64,000 nt of DNA. Source: Pseudanabaena sp. ABRG5-3 (GTDB lineage: Bacteria; Cyanobacteriota; Cyanobacteriia; Pseudanabaenales; Pseudanabaenaceae). A model generated the notes under the pieces. The model worked only from the letters and a program-made list of their open reading frames with translations. It did no database searches and had not been told where the DNA came from. The position numbers and the translations under genes were made by a program. Each line of letters opens with the position of its first letter. The first letter of the stretch is position 1. Shown here piece by piece: positions 56,960 through 64,000 of the stretch. The stretch lies in the NCBI RefSeq assembly GCF_003967015.1, contig NZ_AP017560.1:2480001-2544000 (forward strand), written 5' to 3'.

Positions 56960-57761
56960 TTTAGGCGAAGCCATAACCCTCACCAAACTTGAACCATCAG
57001 AACTCTCAACGGAGCCACTTCGCGCTGACTCAGTGATATTTCTAGAATCTTCAGAAATCATCCTGCACATCGAGTTTCAGACCGATCCCAATAAAAATAT
57101 TCCCTTTCGCATGGCAGACTATCGACTACGCCTATATCGGAAATTCCCTGAAAAGCAGACCCATCAGGTCGTTATCTACCTCACCCCTAGCCAATCACCA
57201 CTAGTCCATGAAACCACATTCACCCTTAGAGAGCTAAACCATCGTTTCAACGTCATCCGACTATGGGAACAACCCACAGAAATATTTCAGCAATACCAAG
57301 GACTATTACTCTTTGCTACCCTATCTCAAACTCATAACCCCGAAGACACCTTAAGGCAAGTCGCCAAACAAATTGAGAATATTGCCGATAAGCAGGTACA
57401 GAGCAACGTAGCCGCCTCGACCGCTATAATATCTGGTATAGCCCTAAGCAAAGAAATCATCCAAAGATTACTCAGGAGCGAAATCATGAAAGAATCTGTA
57501 ATTTATCAAGAGATCTTACGAGAAGGATTGGCTGAAGGTAAGGCTAAAGGATTGGCTGAGGGTAAGGCTATTTGATTAGCTGAGGCAACTAATCAAATAG
57601 CTCTCAATATGCTGCGTTCTAATATTTCCACAGATTTAATTGCTCAGGTTACAGGTTTAACTCTTAAACAAATCGAAAAATTGCAAAAACTTGCCGCAAA
57701 GCAATCCCAATCGCCAAAATCATCTAGATCTCCACGTACAAAGCGCTCATCTAAGCCTTAG
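56940..57761 (+). pseudogene. Rpn-family (PD-(D/E)xK) nuclease/transposase-like gene, broken
   Basis: The frame reads EAITLTKLEPSELSTEPLRA, then DSVIFLESSEIILHIEFQTD and PFRMADYRLRLYRKFPEKQT, HQVVIYLTPS. This is the nuclease core (D, E and Q of the PD-(D/E)xK fold) of cyanobacterial Rpn-like proteins. The first 25-30 family residues are missing because the reading frame starts inside the end of the glycosyltransferase gene. A TGA at 57573-57575 interrupts the frame, which then continues LAEATNQIALNMLRSNISTD, then LIAQVTGLTLKQIEKLQK to a stop at 57761. The TGA lies in one arm of a palindrome. Two lesions make function unlikely. Confidence 0.8.
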
Positions 57762-57789
57762 CTTTTAATAAAAAAGTGATCGCCCTTAG

Positions 57790-57820
57790 TAAGGTTGTGT
57801 GGCTTAGCCACACAACCTTA
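57790..57820. repeat. 14-bp-arm palindrome after the Rpn pseudogene
   Basis: TAAGGTTGTGTGGC and GCCACACAACCTTA pair perfectly around TTA, with apex TGGC-TTA-GCCA. It precedes the argB gene by about 140 bases and may terminate upstream transcription. Confidence 0.8.
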
Positions 57821-57957
57821 TTTATTTGCTGCTGTGAGGATAGATAATCGTAAAAGTCATCAAATAACAATATGCAACTTAAATCGCTTATCTATTGGTG
57901 TATTTGAGGTTGTAAGGTTTATAAAAGTATTTTTTTTAAGAGTAGTCGAGGCGTTAA

Positions 57958-58827
57958 ATGCTAACAGACAGCGATCGCGTTCAGGTTCTAAGTGAAGCTT
58001 TGCCCTACATGCAGCAGTTTGCGGGGCGTACCATTGTCGTCAAGTACGGTGGCGCGGCAATGAAAGAAGAAAATCTTCGGCAGGACGTGATCCGCGATGT
58101 CGTCACGATGTCATTTATGGGATTGCGCCCAGTCTTAGTCCATGGTGGAGGGCCCGAAATCAATACATGGCTCACCAAACTGAACATTGAGCCACAGTTT
58201 ATCAATGGATTACGTGTTACCGATGCCGCCACGATGGAAGTTGTGGAAATGGTGCTAGTAGGACGTGTCAATAAGCAAATTGTGGAAATGATCAACCTTG
58301 CGGGTGGCTCTGGTGTTGGTCTATGTGGTAAGGATGGCAATCTGATTCGTGCGCGTCCCCAAGGCAATGATGCGATCGGCTTTGTGGGTGAAGTCAGTGG
58401 CATTAATATCGGTCTGCTCTCAACCCTACTCGAAGCAGGGCATATTCCCGTTGTATCTAGTGTCGCGACCGATGAAACAGGTCAGTCCTACAACATCAAT
58501 GCGGATACCGTCGCTGGTGAACTCGCCGCCGCCTTGGGAGCTGAGAAATTGATTCTCCTCACCGACATTGCAGGTATTCTCCATAATTACAAAGATCCCA
58601 GCACGCTCTATCGCAGTTTGACGATCAGCAAAGCTAGAGAATTGATGAATGAGAATGTCGTCAGTGGTGGCATGATTCCTAAAGTCCAGTGCTGTGTGCG
58701 ATCGCTAGCTCAAGGGGTAAAAGCCGCACATATTGTCGATGGGCGCGTACCACATTCACTACTTCTGGAAATCTTTACCAATAGTGGTGTTGGCTCCATG
58801 ATCGTCGCTTCTGAAACTGCACTGTAA
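57958..58827 (+). CDS. argB: Acetylglutamate kinase
   Basis: This 289-residue enzyme phosphorylates N-acetylglutamate in arginine synthesis. The amino-acid kinase fold is complete: [80 protein letters not shown] and [10 protein letters not shown]. The N-terminal helix with conserved basic residues needed for arginine feedback and PII binding is present ([16 protein letters not shown]). In cyanobacteria the PII protein relieves arginine inhibition of this enzyme. The gene is monocistronic. Confidence 0.97.
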   Translation: MLTDSDRVQVLSEALPYMQQFAGRTIVVKYGGAAMKEENLRQDVIRDVVTMSFMGLRPVLVHGGGPEINTWLTKLNIEPQFINGLRVTDAATMEVVEMVLVGRVNKQIVEMINLAGGSGVGLCGKDGNLIRARPQGNDAIGFVGEVSGINIGLLSTLLEAGHIPVVSSVATDETGQSYNINADTVAGELAAALGAEKLILLTDIAGILHNYKDPSTLYRSLTISKARELMNENVVSGGMIPKVQCCVRSLAQGVKAAHIVDGRVPHSLLLEIFTNSGVGSMIVASETAL

Positions 58828-58830
58828 AAA

Positions 58831-58910
58831 GACATCAAAACCCAAGAGGATAATGGTGGCGCTTCGCGCCACCATTATCTATAAACACGATATCGAAAAT
58901 TTTCTGATGT
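58831..58910. repeat. Diverged family B element after argB
   Basis: The inner hairpin GATAATGGTGGCGC-TTC-GCGCCACCATTATC (58849-58879) is perfect. The left side retains ACATCAAAACCCAAGAGG like family B; the right side (TTTTCTGATGT) only partly mirrors it. It begins within a few bases of the argB stop and could act as its terminator. Confidence 0.7.
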
Positions 58911-58920
58911 TATGAGGTAA

Positions 58921-58944
58921 AACAAGGGGCTTAAGCCCCTTGTT
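58921..58944. repeat. Family D core palindrome, copy 2
   Basis: AACAAGGGGCTTAAGCCCCT, then TGTT is a perfect 24-base palindrome without a loop, identical to the family D core at 5028-5047 and 62176-62197. It is 39 bases upstream of the membrane protein gene. Confidence 0.85.
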
Positions 58945-58982
58945 CTGCTTAAATATGAATGGAAAAGCTGCTGCATGAACCT

Positions 58983-59606
58983 ATGGCTGACCAGTCTGAC
59001 AACTCAGAAAATCAACCAACTAAGGAGAATCAACCGAAGGATAAGAATGGTAAATCCACAAATTCTGTTGGTTCAAAGTCTAAATCAGTCAAAAAATTCA
59101 AAATCCCTAAAATTGGCTTCCCAAAGTTGGCAATGCCAAAGGTTGGCTTCCCAAAAATCAGGTTTGATCAACTTGTTGCCAAAAAGCGTAATTTTTTGTG
59201 GTTATGGTTGCTAATTATTTTAGCTAGCTATATCTGTATGGGATATTTCCTATCAATATTGATGACGATCCCATCGCGAAAAAATCTGGCGATCGCAGGT
59301 TTTATAATTGTTGCTTTATTACCGACGATTACCGCCTTTGCTGACTATGCTCTAATGAAATGGGGATATTTATTAAGTGGTTTATTGATTGTGGGGGGAT
59401 TATGGTTTTTAGTTAAACTTAAATTCTATTTTATGGTTTTAGCCTTCATGTCATGGATTGGCATTACGGCGATCGCCTTCGTTGGCGAATCTCTTCTCAA
59501 GAAAAACCACAAGTTTATCGTCGCAATTATCATCCTGACAATTCCTTGTTTGATGGGTTTAGGAATTGGATGGCAAATCTGGAAATGGGCAACGCAATGG
59601 AGCTAA
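58983..59606 (+). CDS. Membrane protein with Lys/Pro-rich N-terminus
   Basis: From ATG 58983 the protein has 207 residues. The N-terminal 60 residues are hydrophilic with a repeated KxPKxGFPKxxMPKxGFPK pattern (KIPKIGFPKLAMPKVGFPK). Four or five membrane helices follow (FLWLWLLIILASYICMGYFLSIL, LAIAGFIIVALLPTITAF, LLSGLLIVGGLWFLV, FMVLAFMSWIGITAIAFV, FIVAIIILTIPCLMGLGIGW). The earlier ATG at 58959 would add eight residues. I do not recognise a family. Confidence 0.72.
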   Translation: MADQSDNSENQPTKENQPKDKNGKSTNSVGSKSKSVKKFKIPKIGFPKLAMPKVGFPKIRFDQLVAKKRNFLWLWLLIILASYICMGYFLSILMTIPSRKNLAIAGFIIVALLPTITAFADYALMKWGYLLSGLLIVGGLWFLVKLKFYFMVLAFMSWIGITAIAFVGESLLKKNHKFIVAIIILTIPCLMGLGIGWQIWKWATQWS

Positions 59607-59621
59607 GGGGAAGCAGTCTTT

Positions 59622-59664
59622 CAAGAGATGATTGGCGGGACGAAGCACCGCCAATCATCTCTTG
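59622..59664 (+). terminator. 17-bp-arm palindrome after the membrane protein gene
   Basis: CAAGAGATGATTGGCGG and CCGCCAATCATCTCTTG pair perfectly around a nine-base loop, 16 bases after the stop. It probably ends the transcript, though no T tract is present. Confidence 0.7.
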
Positions 59665-59748
59665 GTTTAATTAAGTTTCTATTATTTTTTGAAGATCTTA
59701 AATTTATTGGCGAGACAATAGACATATCTTCCGCAACGGAAAAATGCT

Positions 59749-60168
59749 ATGAAAAAATTTGAATGGAGCGACTCATTGAGTACAGGTGTACCAATGATTG
59801 ATTCTCAACATAAGGAATTGATTGCCGCCACAAACGAGATTGGTGAAGCGATCGAACGGGGAAATGGGGCAAATGCAATTAAGAAATTGTTAGTGTTTCT
59901 TAAGTTTTATGCTGAGTGGCACTTTGGTAATGAAGAAACCTGTGCGGCGAAACATAGCTGCCCAATGGCAGGAGTTAATCAAGAAGCTCATAAAAAATTT
60001 ATTGAGACATTTGGCAAGCTCCACGATCAATATCGGCAAAGTGATGCTAGTGAGGAGATTGCTCTCAAAATTTATAATGAATTGAGCGAGTGGCTAGTCA
60101 GTCATATTCTGAAAATTGACACACAAATCGGTGCTTGTATCAAAGAAAGCTTGGCGAAACAAGCCTAA
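59749..60168 (+). CDS. Bacteriohemerythrin
   Basis: This 139-residue protein carries the full set of diiron ligands in order: H21 in DSQHKEL, H and E in YAEWHFGNEE (H-x3-E), H in EAHKKF and H/D in LVSHILKID. These bind a non-heme diiron centre that reversibly holds O2. In bacteria such proteins carry or sense oxygen, or protect against it. The start MKKFEWSDSLSTGVPMID is typical. A good RBS-like GGAAAA precedes it. A bidirectional terminator separates it from rpmF. Confidence 0.93.
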   Translation: MKKFEWSDSLSTGVPMIDSQHKELIAATNEIGEAIERGNGANAIKKLLVFLKFYAEWHFGNEETCAAKHSCPMAGVNQEAHKKFIETFGKLHDQYRQSDASEEIALKIYNELSEWLVSHILKIDTQIGACIKESLAKQA

Positions 60169-60188
60169 GATCCCCCAAACTTATACCT

Positions 60189-60221
60189 AAAAAATAGGCG
60201 GGCAAAGCCCGCTTATTTTTT
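60189..60221. terminator. Bidirectional terminator between bacteriohemerythrin and rpmF
   Basis: AAAAAATAGGCGGGC and GCCCGCTTATTTTTT pair (one wobble) around AAA. A and T tracts on both sides make it work for both convergent genes. Confidence 0.92.
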
Positions 60222-60224
60222 GGA

Positions 60225-60401
60225 CTACTCTTCTTCCGTTGCTTCTTCAGCCAATGGATAGACAAAACCATCATTATTGCCTGATAGGATTGACTTACCT
60301 AAGGAGATTGCTCTTTGAGCATGAACTGCGGCTTTGCGCTTCCATACAGCTTTGCGACTATCGCGCTTAGATTTAGAAGTGCGTTTCTTGGGTACTGCCA
60401 T
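60225..60401 (-). CDS. rpmF: 50S ribosomal protein L32
   Basis: The minus-strand ATG at 60399-60401 opens a 58-codon frame: [20 protein letters not shown], then [51 protein letters not shown] is the invariant start of cyanobacterial and plastid L32. It joins the large ribosomal subunit. The acidic tail is normal in cyanobacteria. No Zn-binding Cys pair is present, so this is the Cys-less form. Confidence 0.96.
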   Translation of the reverse strand: MAVPKKRTSKSKRDSRKAVWKRKAAVHAQRAISLGKSILSGNNDGFVYPLAEEATEEE

Positions 60402-60518
60402 GATCTGATCCCTGTACTAATGTGATAATTTTCTGATATTGAGTTAGAAAATTTTTGACAACCTTTCCATTATACAGTAGTTTGCAAACCAAAAGGATGT
60501 GTAGACTAAAGCAAAGCT

Positions 60519-62129
60519 ATGCCCGAAGCCAGACTTTCCTTCGCCGAGTATTATCATGAACGTACTAAGTATGCGCCTGAGACCCTTGCTAGCAAGAGTC
60601 AGGGTTTGGATTGGAGTACACAACCATCACCGTACAAGGACTATAAAATTGGCACAGTTTACGATCTTAAGCCCTATCTGACTGAGGATATTCAATCCGA
60701 TCGCGATGGATTGTTGGCAAGTCGTTGGCGTAGACTTTCACGGTTACTATTTTGCAGCTATGGCTTAACAGCCAGAGTTCCTACTGTTACAGGGGAGGCT
60801 TTTTATTTGCGAGCAGCTCCATCGGCGGGGGGCTTATATCCTGCGGAGGTATATATCATTTCGGCAGGTACACCTTTATTGTCAGCAGGGATTTATAACT
60901 ATCAAGTCCGCACCCATAGCTTGATTCATTTCTGGCAAGACAATAATGTTTGGAATGGTTTGCAGCAGGCTTGTTTTGATCATCCTACCTTGCAAAATAC
61001 CCGTATGGCGATCGCGATTACTTCCATATTTCAGCGATCTGCATGGCGCTATCAAGATCGCGCCTATCGCCGAATTTTTCTAGATACAGGGCATTTATTA
61101 GGAAATATCGATCTAGCCAGTGCGATCGAAGATTATCAAGCTTCTCTCATTGGGGGCTTTGCTGATGATGCTGTGAATGAACTTCTCTTTTTAGATAAGG
61201 AAGTAGAAGGGGCGATCGCAATCGTGCCGATTCTCGATCTCCAAGACGAAGAGAGTATTGGTAGGGGACAAGAATCTCGCGTACCGATGCAGCGATCGGG
61301 CAGCCTATCCAAAGGGCTCATCACTGCTTTGCCATCGGCAACTGTTACTAATTATCCTAAACTCCCAGATGGTCAATTATTAGAACATTTGCATCAAGTT
61401 ACTCAAATTACAGAAAAGCTAAGTACAACAAAACTTACCGAGAATTTAGAAACTAATCAATCCGACGTAGAGAGCAAATCGATCCAAGATTTAGATAAGT
61501 ATAATTTTCCCTTCTGCACAAAAGTTAGCACTGCAACCGAAAGTATTCATTGGGGTGATGATTTAGAAATTCTTGAAAATACAATTTTGCAAAGGCGATC
61601 AACCCGTGAATATACTGGTGCAAAATTAGAGTTAGCCGAACTTAAGGCAATTTTAGACTTTACCTATCAGCCTCAGCATTATAGTGATCAAGGTATTGAT
61701 GGTAGTCCCGATTATTTTGATCTCAGCCTCATTGAAACTTTTGTTGCCGTAACAGGTGTCGTTGGCTTAGAAGAAGGATGCTATTACTATGCTCCCAAAT
61801 CCCAAGAATTACGCCAAATCCGCTTTAAAAATTTCCGTGATGAGCTACATTATCTTTGTCTCGGTCAAGAACTAGGTCGGGATGCAGGAGCCGTTATTTT
61901 CCATACCGCTGATCTCCAAACAGCCGTAGCAAAATATGGTGATCGCGTATATCGCTATTTACATATGGATGCAGGACATCTCGGACAAAGGCTAAATCTT
62001 GCCGCGATCGCACTAGGTGTTGGAGTTAGTGGTATTGCTGGTTTTTTTGATGACCTAGTCAACGAAGTTCTAGGAATTCCTAGTGATGAAGCAGTTATTT
62101 ACATCACTACTCTAGGCAGACCCCTTTAA
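60519..62129 (+). CDS. Double-domain SagB/ThcOx-type nitroreductase
   Basis: The 536-residue protein has two nitroreductase-fold domains. The first (about 1-235) carries RAAPSAGGLYPAEVYIIS, SIFQRSAWRYQDRAYRRIFLDTGHLLGN; the second (about 340-536) carries LQRRSTREYTGA, RYLHMDAGHLGQRLNLAAIALG and GVGVSGIAGFFDDLVNEVLGIP. Such SagB-type proteins use FMN and can oxidise azolines to azoles in peptide toxins or act in other oxidations. An unstructured linker of about 100 residues joins the domains. No cyclodehydratase or precursor peptide gene is nearby. The pairing may form one active pseudo-dimer. Function in this organism is unknown. Confidence 0.88.
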   Translation: MPEARLSFAEYYHERTKYAPETLASKSQGLDWSTQPSPYKDYKIGTVYDLKPYLTEDIQSDRDGLLASRWRRLSRLLFCSYGLTARVPTVTGEAFYLRAAPSAGGLYPAEVYIISAGTPLLSAGIYNYQVRTHSLIHFWQDNNVWNGLQQACFDHPTLQNTRMAIAITSIFQRSAWRYQDRAYRRIFLDTGHLLGNIDLASAIEDYQASLIGGFADDAVNELLFLDKEVEGAIAIVPILDLQDEESIGRGQESRVPMQRSGSLSKGLITALPSATVTNYPKLPDGQLLEHLHQVTQITEKLSTTKLTENLETNQSDVESKSIQDLDKYNFPFCTKVSTATESIHWGDDLEILENTILQRRSTREYTGAKLELAELKAILDFTYQPQHYSDQGIDGSPDYFDLSLIETFVAVTGVVGLEEGCYYYAPKSQELRQIRFKNFRDELHYLCLGQELGRDAGAVIFHTADLQTAVAKYGDRVYRYLHMDAGHLGQRLNLAAIALGVGVSGIAGFFDDLVNEVLGIPSDEAVIYITTLGRPL

Positions 62130-62175
62130 GTAAATAAAGTTATGCTATAGCAATTTTTATACTAGTGAGGTACAG

Positions 62176-62197
62176 ACAAGGGGCTTAAGCCCCTTGT
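62176..62197. repeat. Family D core palindrome, copy 3
   Basis: ACAAGGGGCTTAAGCCCCTT, then GT is a perfect palindrome identical to the other two copies. Weak outer arms (AGTGAGGTAC, GTACCTTACT) flank it. It lies 47 bases after the SagB-like gene. Confidence 0.85.
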
Positions 62198-62239
62198 TCA
62201 GCTAGCTTACCTTGTACCTTACTAGACTGAAAACCGCTA

Positions 62240-62325
62240 TATAGCAATCCTAAATAGTTTGTGGAAGCGCAACCCTTCGCGCTTCCACAAAACCAAAAAT
62301 CTACAAATGATTTAGGACTGCTATA
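62240..62325. repeat. Family C palindromic element
   Basis: TATAGCAATCCTAAAT and the complement of ATTTAGGACTGCTATA are the ends (one mismatch). The inner hairpin GTGGAAGCGC-AACCCTTC-GCGCTTCCAC pairs perfectly. A half copy is at 54650-54679. The gap 62130-62464 otherwise shows no gene. Confidence 0.82.
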
Positions 62326-62464
62326 TTTACTGTAAAGAAACAACTATATTACTGACTATATTTAGATATATTGACAGCCAAAAACTTTACTTTTATAGAT
62401 ATCAAACAGTTATACTAGCTTTAGATAAAATCACTAAGTATCTCTTAAGAAAGGATAGACAACT

Positions 62465-63259
62465 TTGTTTAAAAAATTTAAAAATAAAGCATTACAAAAT
62501 CGGTCTTTCAATGTAATCTTACTTACTGCAACTATTACCCCACCATCAGGTGTACCACTTTTAGCAAGAACTGATCCTAAAGAGCGCCTCCAAGACTATG
62601 AAAAAGGACTTCAGTTCTATCTGAAATTTATTGGTAGTGGTATTGATGCGATTATATTCGCCGAAAATTCTAACTCGGATATATCTACCTTACAAAAAAT
62701 TGTTAATCAATCAGGATTACAAGATAAGGTTGAATTTTTAGTGTTTGATGGACTAGATTATCCCGCTAGCTATGGTCGTGCTTATGGGGAATTTAAACTA
62801 GTTGATTATGCAATGAATCATTCCCAAACAATTAAAATCCATAAAGATAATTTGTTGGTGTGGAAAATAACTGGACGCTACATTATCAGAAATATGTCTA
62901 AGCTTATTAAGCGCAAGCCTTCTAATATAGATATTTATGTTAACTCTCGCAAATTCCCAATCCCTTGGGCAGATATGTATTTACTAGTTTGGACAATGAA
63001 AGCTTACGAAACTTTTTTGGGGAATATCCTTAACCATATGATTGCTGAACCCACTTTAAAAGTCCACCCTGAACAAGTTTTTAGTAATTTATTAGACAAA
63101 CCTTTAGCCGATCTCAAGGTAACGAAAAGATTTAACGTTACACCTTTAATTGATGGGGCAAGAGGTTCTGATAATCAAAATTATTCTAAGGGAGAGAATT
63201 TGAAGAAATATTATATTCGGAAGATTATGAATATAATATTTCCATGGCTATGGATTTGA
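62465..63259 (+). CDS. Glycosyltransferase-like hypothetical protein (264 aa)
   Basis: The start is a TTG preceded by AAGAAAGGATAG. The protein has a Rossmann-like beginning (FNVILLTATITPPSGVPLLARTDPKERL), an NSDIST loop and FDGLDYPASYGRAYGEFKLVDYAMNHSQTI, consistent with the UDP/CMP-sugar part of a small glycosyltransferase fold (GT-A-like). The WKITGRYIIRNMSKLI segment also fits. There is no membrane segment except a C-terminal hydrophobic stretch (IIFPWLWI). Next to the convergent GT4 gene it suggests a polysaccharide locus at the right edge. Not recognised with certainty. Confidence 0.6.
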   Translation: MFKKFKNKALQNRSFNVILLTATITPPSGVPLLARTDPKERLQDYEKGLQFYLKFIGSGIDAIIFAENSNSDISTLQKIVNQSGLQDKVEFLVFDGLDYPASYGRAYGEFKLVDYAMNHSQTIKIHKDNLLVWKITGRYIIRNMSKLIKRKPSNIDIYVNSRKFPIPWADMYLLVWTMKAYETFLGNILNHMIAEPTLKVHPEQVFSNLLDKPLADLKVTKRFNVTPLIDGARGSDNQNYSKGENLKKYYIRKIMNIIFPWLWI

Positions 63260-63272
63260 TTGATATAAATCT

Positions 63273-64000
63273 CTATTTTGCAATTGCTTCTTCATAAGCT
63301 GCAATTGTATCTAAAGTCATAGATTCTCTAGTAAATTTCTTTGCAGAATATTTGAGAGTATTGGCAACCATTTGCGATCGCAGTTTAGTATTTTCAGATA
63401 GTTGGATTAGTCTAGAAGCAAGTGCATCTACATCATTAAAAGGAATGATAAATCCATTTAGAGCATCTTCAATTTGATCATAGGCTCCAGCAGCAGGAGT
63501 GCGTATTGAAACTATACCGCAAGCCATTGCCTCCAAAACAACCAACGGAAATCCTTCATTTTGACTTGGCAAAACGATAATATCTGATGCCCAGTAAATA
63601 TGCCGAGGCTCACTGACATAACCTAAAAACAGAAATATCTGGCGATTTTCTGCATTCTCAAAGGCATATTTCTCTATTTCTTCTCTCTGATCTCCAGACC
63701 CTGCAAATATATATTTGAAAGAGCATTTTGGGTTACTTTTTTTGATATCATTGGCTGCATCAATCAAGATTTTATGCCCTTTATTCCATTGCAATCTACC
63801 CACTAAAGTAACGACAAAATCCTCTCCAGAAATTTGGAATTTAGCTCTTGATTCTTTTTTTTCTTCATCACTAGGAGGATAAAAATATTTATTGTCGATC
63901 CCATTAAATATTTTCTTTATTCTCTTCTCATTAATACCGATATCTTGCATTAGCCACTGCTCAATATCCGAAGAAATAGCAATAAAAATCTTAGGTGATA
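63273..64000 (-). CDS. GT4-family glycosyltransferase, cut by window end
   Basis: The minus-strand frame is open to the window edge, so the real start lies beyond 64000; an internal ATG at 63950 is not the start. Visible residues read PKIFIAISSDIEQWLMQDIG, then IFNGIDNKYFYPPS, TLVGRLQWNKGHKILIDAA, FLGYVSEPRHIYWASDIIVLPSQNEGFPLVVLEAMACGIV. The NxGID and E-G-F-P-L-V-V-L-E-A motifs mark the donor-binding C-terminal GT-B domain. The N-terminal acceptor domain is mostly outside. Substrate unknown; likely surface polysaccharide. Confidence 0.92.
   Translation of the reverse strand, partial: SPKIFIAISSDIEQWLMQDIGINEKRIKKIFNGIDNKYFYPPSDEEKKESRAKFQISGEDFVVTLVGRLQWNKGHKILIDAANDIKKSNPKCSFKYIFAGSGDQREEIEKYAFENAENRQIFLFLGYVSEPRHIYWASDIIVLPSQNEGFPLVVLEAMACGIVSIRTPAAGAYDQIEDALNGFIIPFNDVDALASRLIQLSENTKLRSQMVANTLKYSAKKFTRESMTLDTIAAYEEAIAK

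Noticed and set aside
1-64000. tRNA and rRNA genes
   Set aside because: No T-loop/anticodon arrangement or rRNA-like stretch was recognised by eye on either strand; a covariance search would be decisive.

Overview
The window is cyanobacterial chromosomal DNA, most plausibly from a Pseudanabaena-like filamentous or unicellular form; the genus is an inference. The HIP1 octamer GCGATCGC occurs throughout. Several genes are typical of oxygenic phototrophs: ndhN of the photosynthetic NDH-1 complex, a three-domain flavodiiron protein and a DUF928 protein. Coding density is moderate. Gaps are filled by an unusual number of perfect short-loop palindromes.

Layout. 1-7.8 kb: 5' part of a glutathione S-transferase gene, a MocR-type regulator with a conspicuous three-box operator, a flavodiiron protein, a small monooxygenase-like protein and PEP synthase. 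7.8-11.7 kb: an accessory island, all on the minus strand, with a RelE-type toxin-antitoxin pair, a Shedu-type (DUF4263) nuclease with an added zinc ribbon, a DUF5615/DUF433 pair, a frameshifted MazF/PemK module and a Uma2-type nuclease, separated by HIP1-containing tandem repeats. 11.7-24.7 kb: M48 peptidase, DUF1648 protein, DAHP synthase, the KtrB/KtrA potassium uptake pair, a NurA-like protein, a FecR protein overlapping a CHASE2-GGDEF-EAL protein, and an amino-acid ABC permease. 24.7-36.8 kb: secreted or lipoprotein hypotheticals, transketolase, an IS256 transposase remnant, a TerB/DUF697 protein, ndhN and an ABC ATPase. 37-44.8 kb: a P-loop ATPase followed by a 1643-residue STAND-type ATPase with 14 WD40 repeats, then a convergent FHA-adenylate cyclase. 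45-58 kb: HlyD-like adaptor, CobW-like metallochaperone with a His-rich loop, ThiS, a P-type ATPase, a degenerate GGDEF response regulator, a J-domain/TPR protein overlapping a solute-binding protein, a DUF928 protein, a glycosyltransferase and a broken Rpn-family gene. 58-64 kb: argB, a membrane protein, bacteriohemerythrin, ribosomal protein L32 (rpmF), a double-domain SagB-type oxidoreductase and two glycan-synthesis-type genes, the last cut by the window end.

The most striking non-genic signal is a set of more than 20 perfect or near-perfect palindromes whose apex is nearly always GC-NNN-GC with a three-base loop, while the arms differ from locus to locus. Some are plain terminators. Some reach into the 3' ends of genes so that stop codons lie in the arms. 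Others are parts of dispersed, MITE-like families (called A-G here) whose copies show paired changes in the two arms. The most interesting gene-level candidates are the zinc-ribbon Shedu protein and the ATPase/STAND-WD40 pair. No tRNA, rRNA or CRISPR array was seen.
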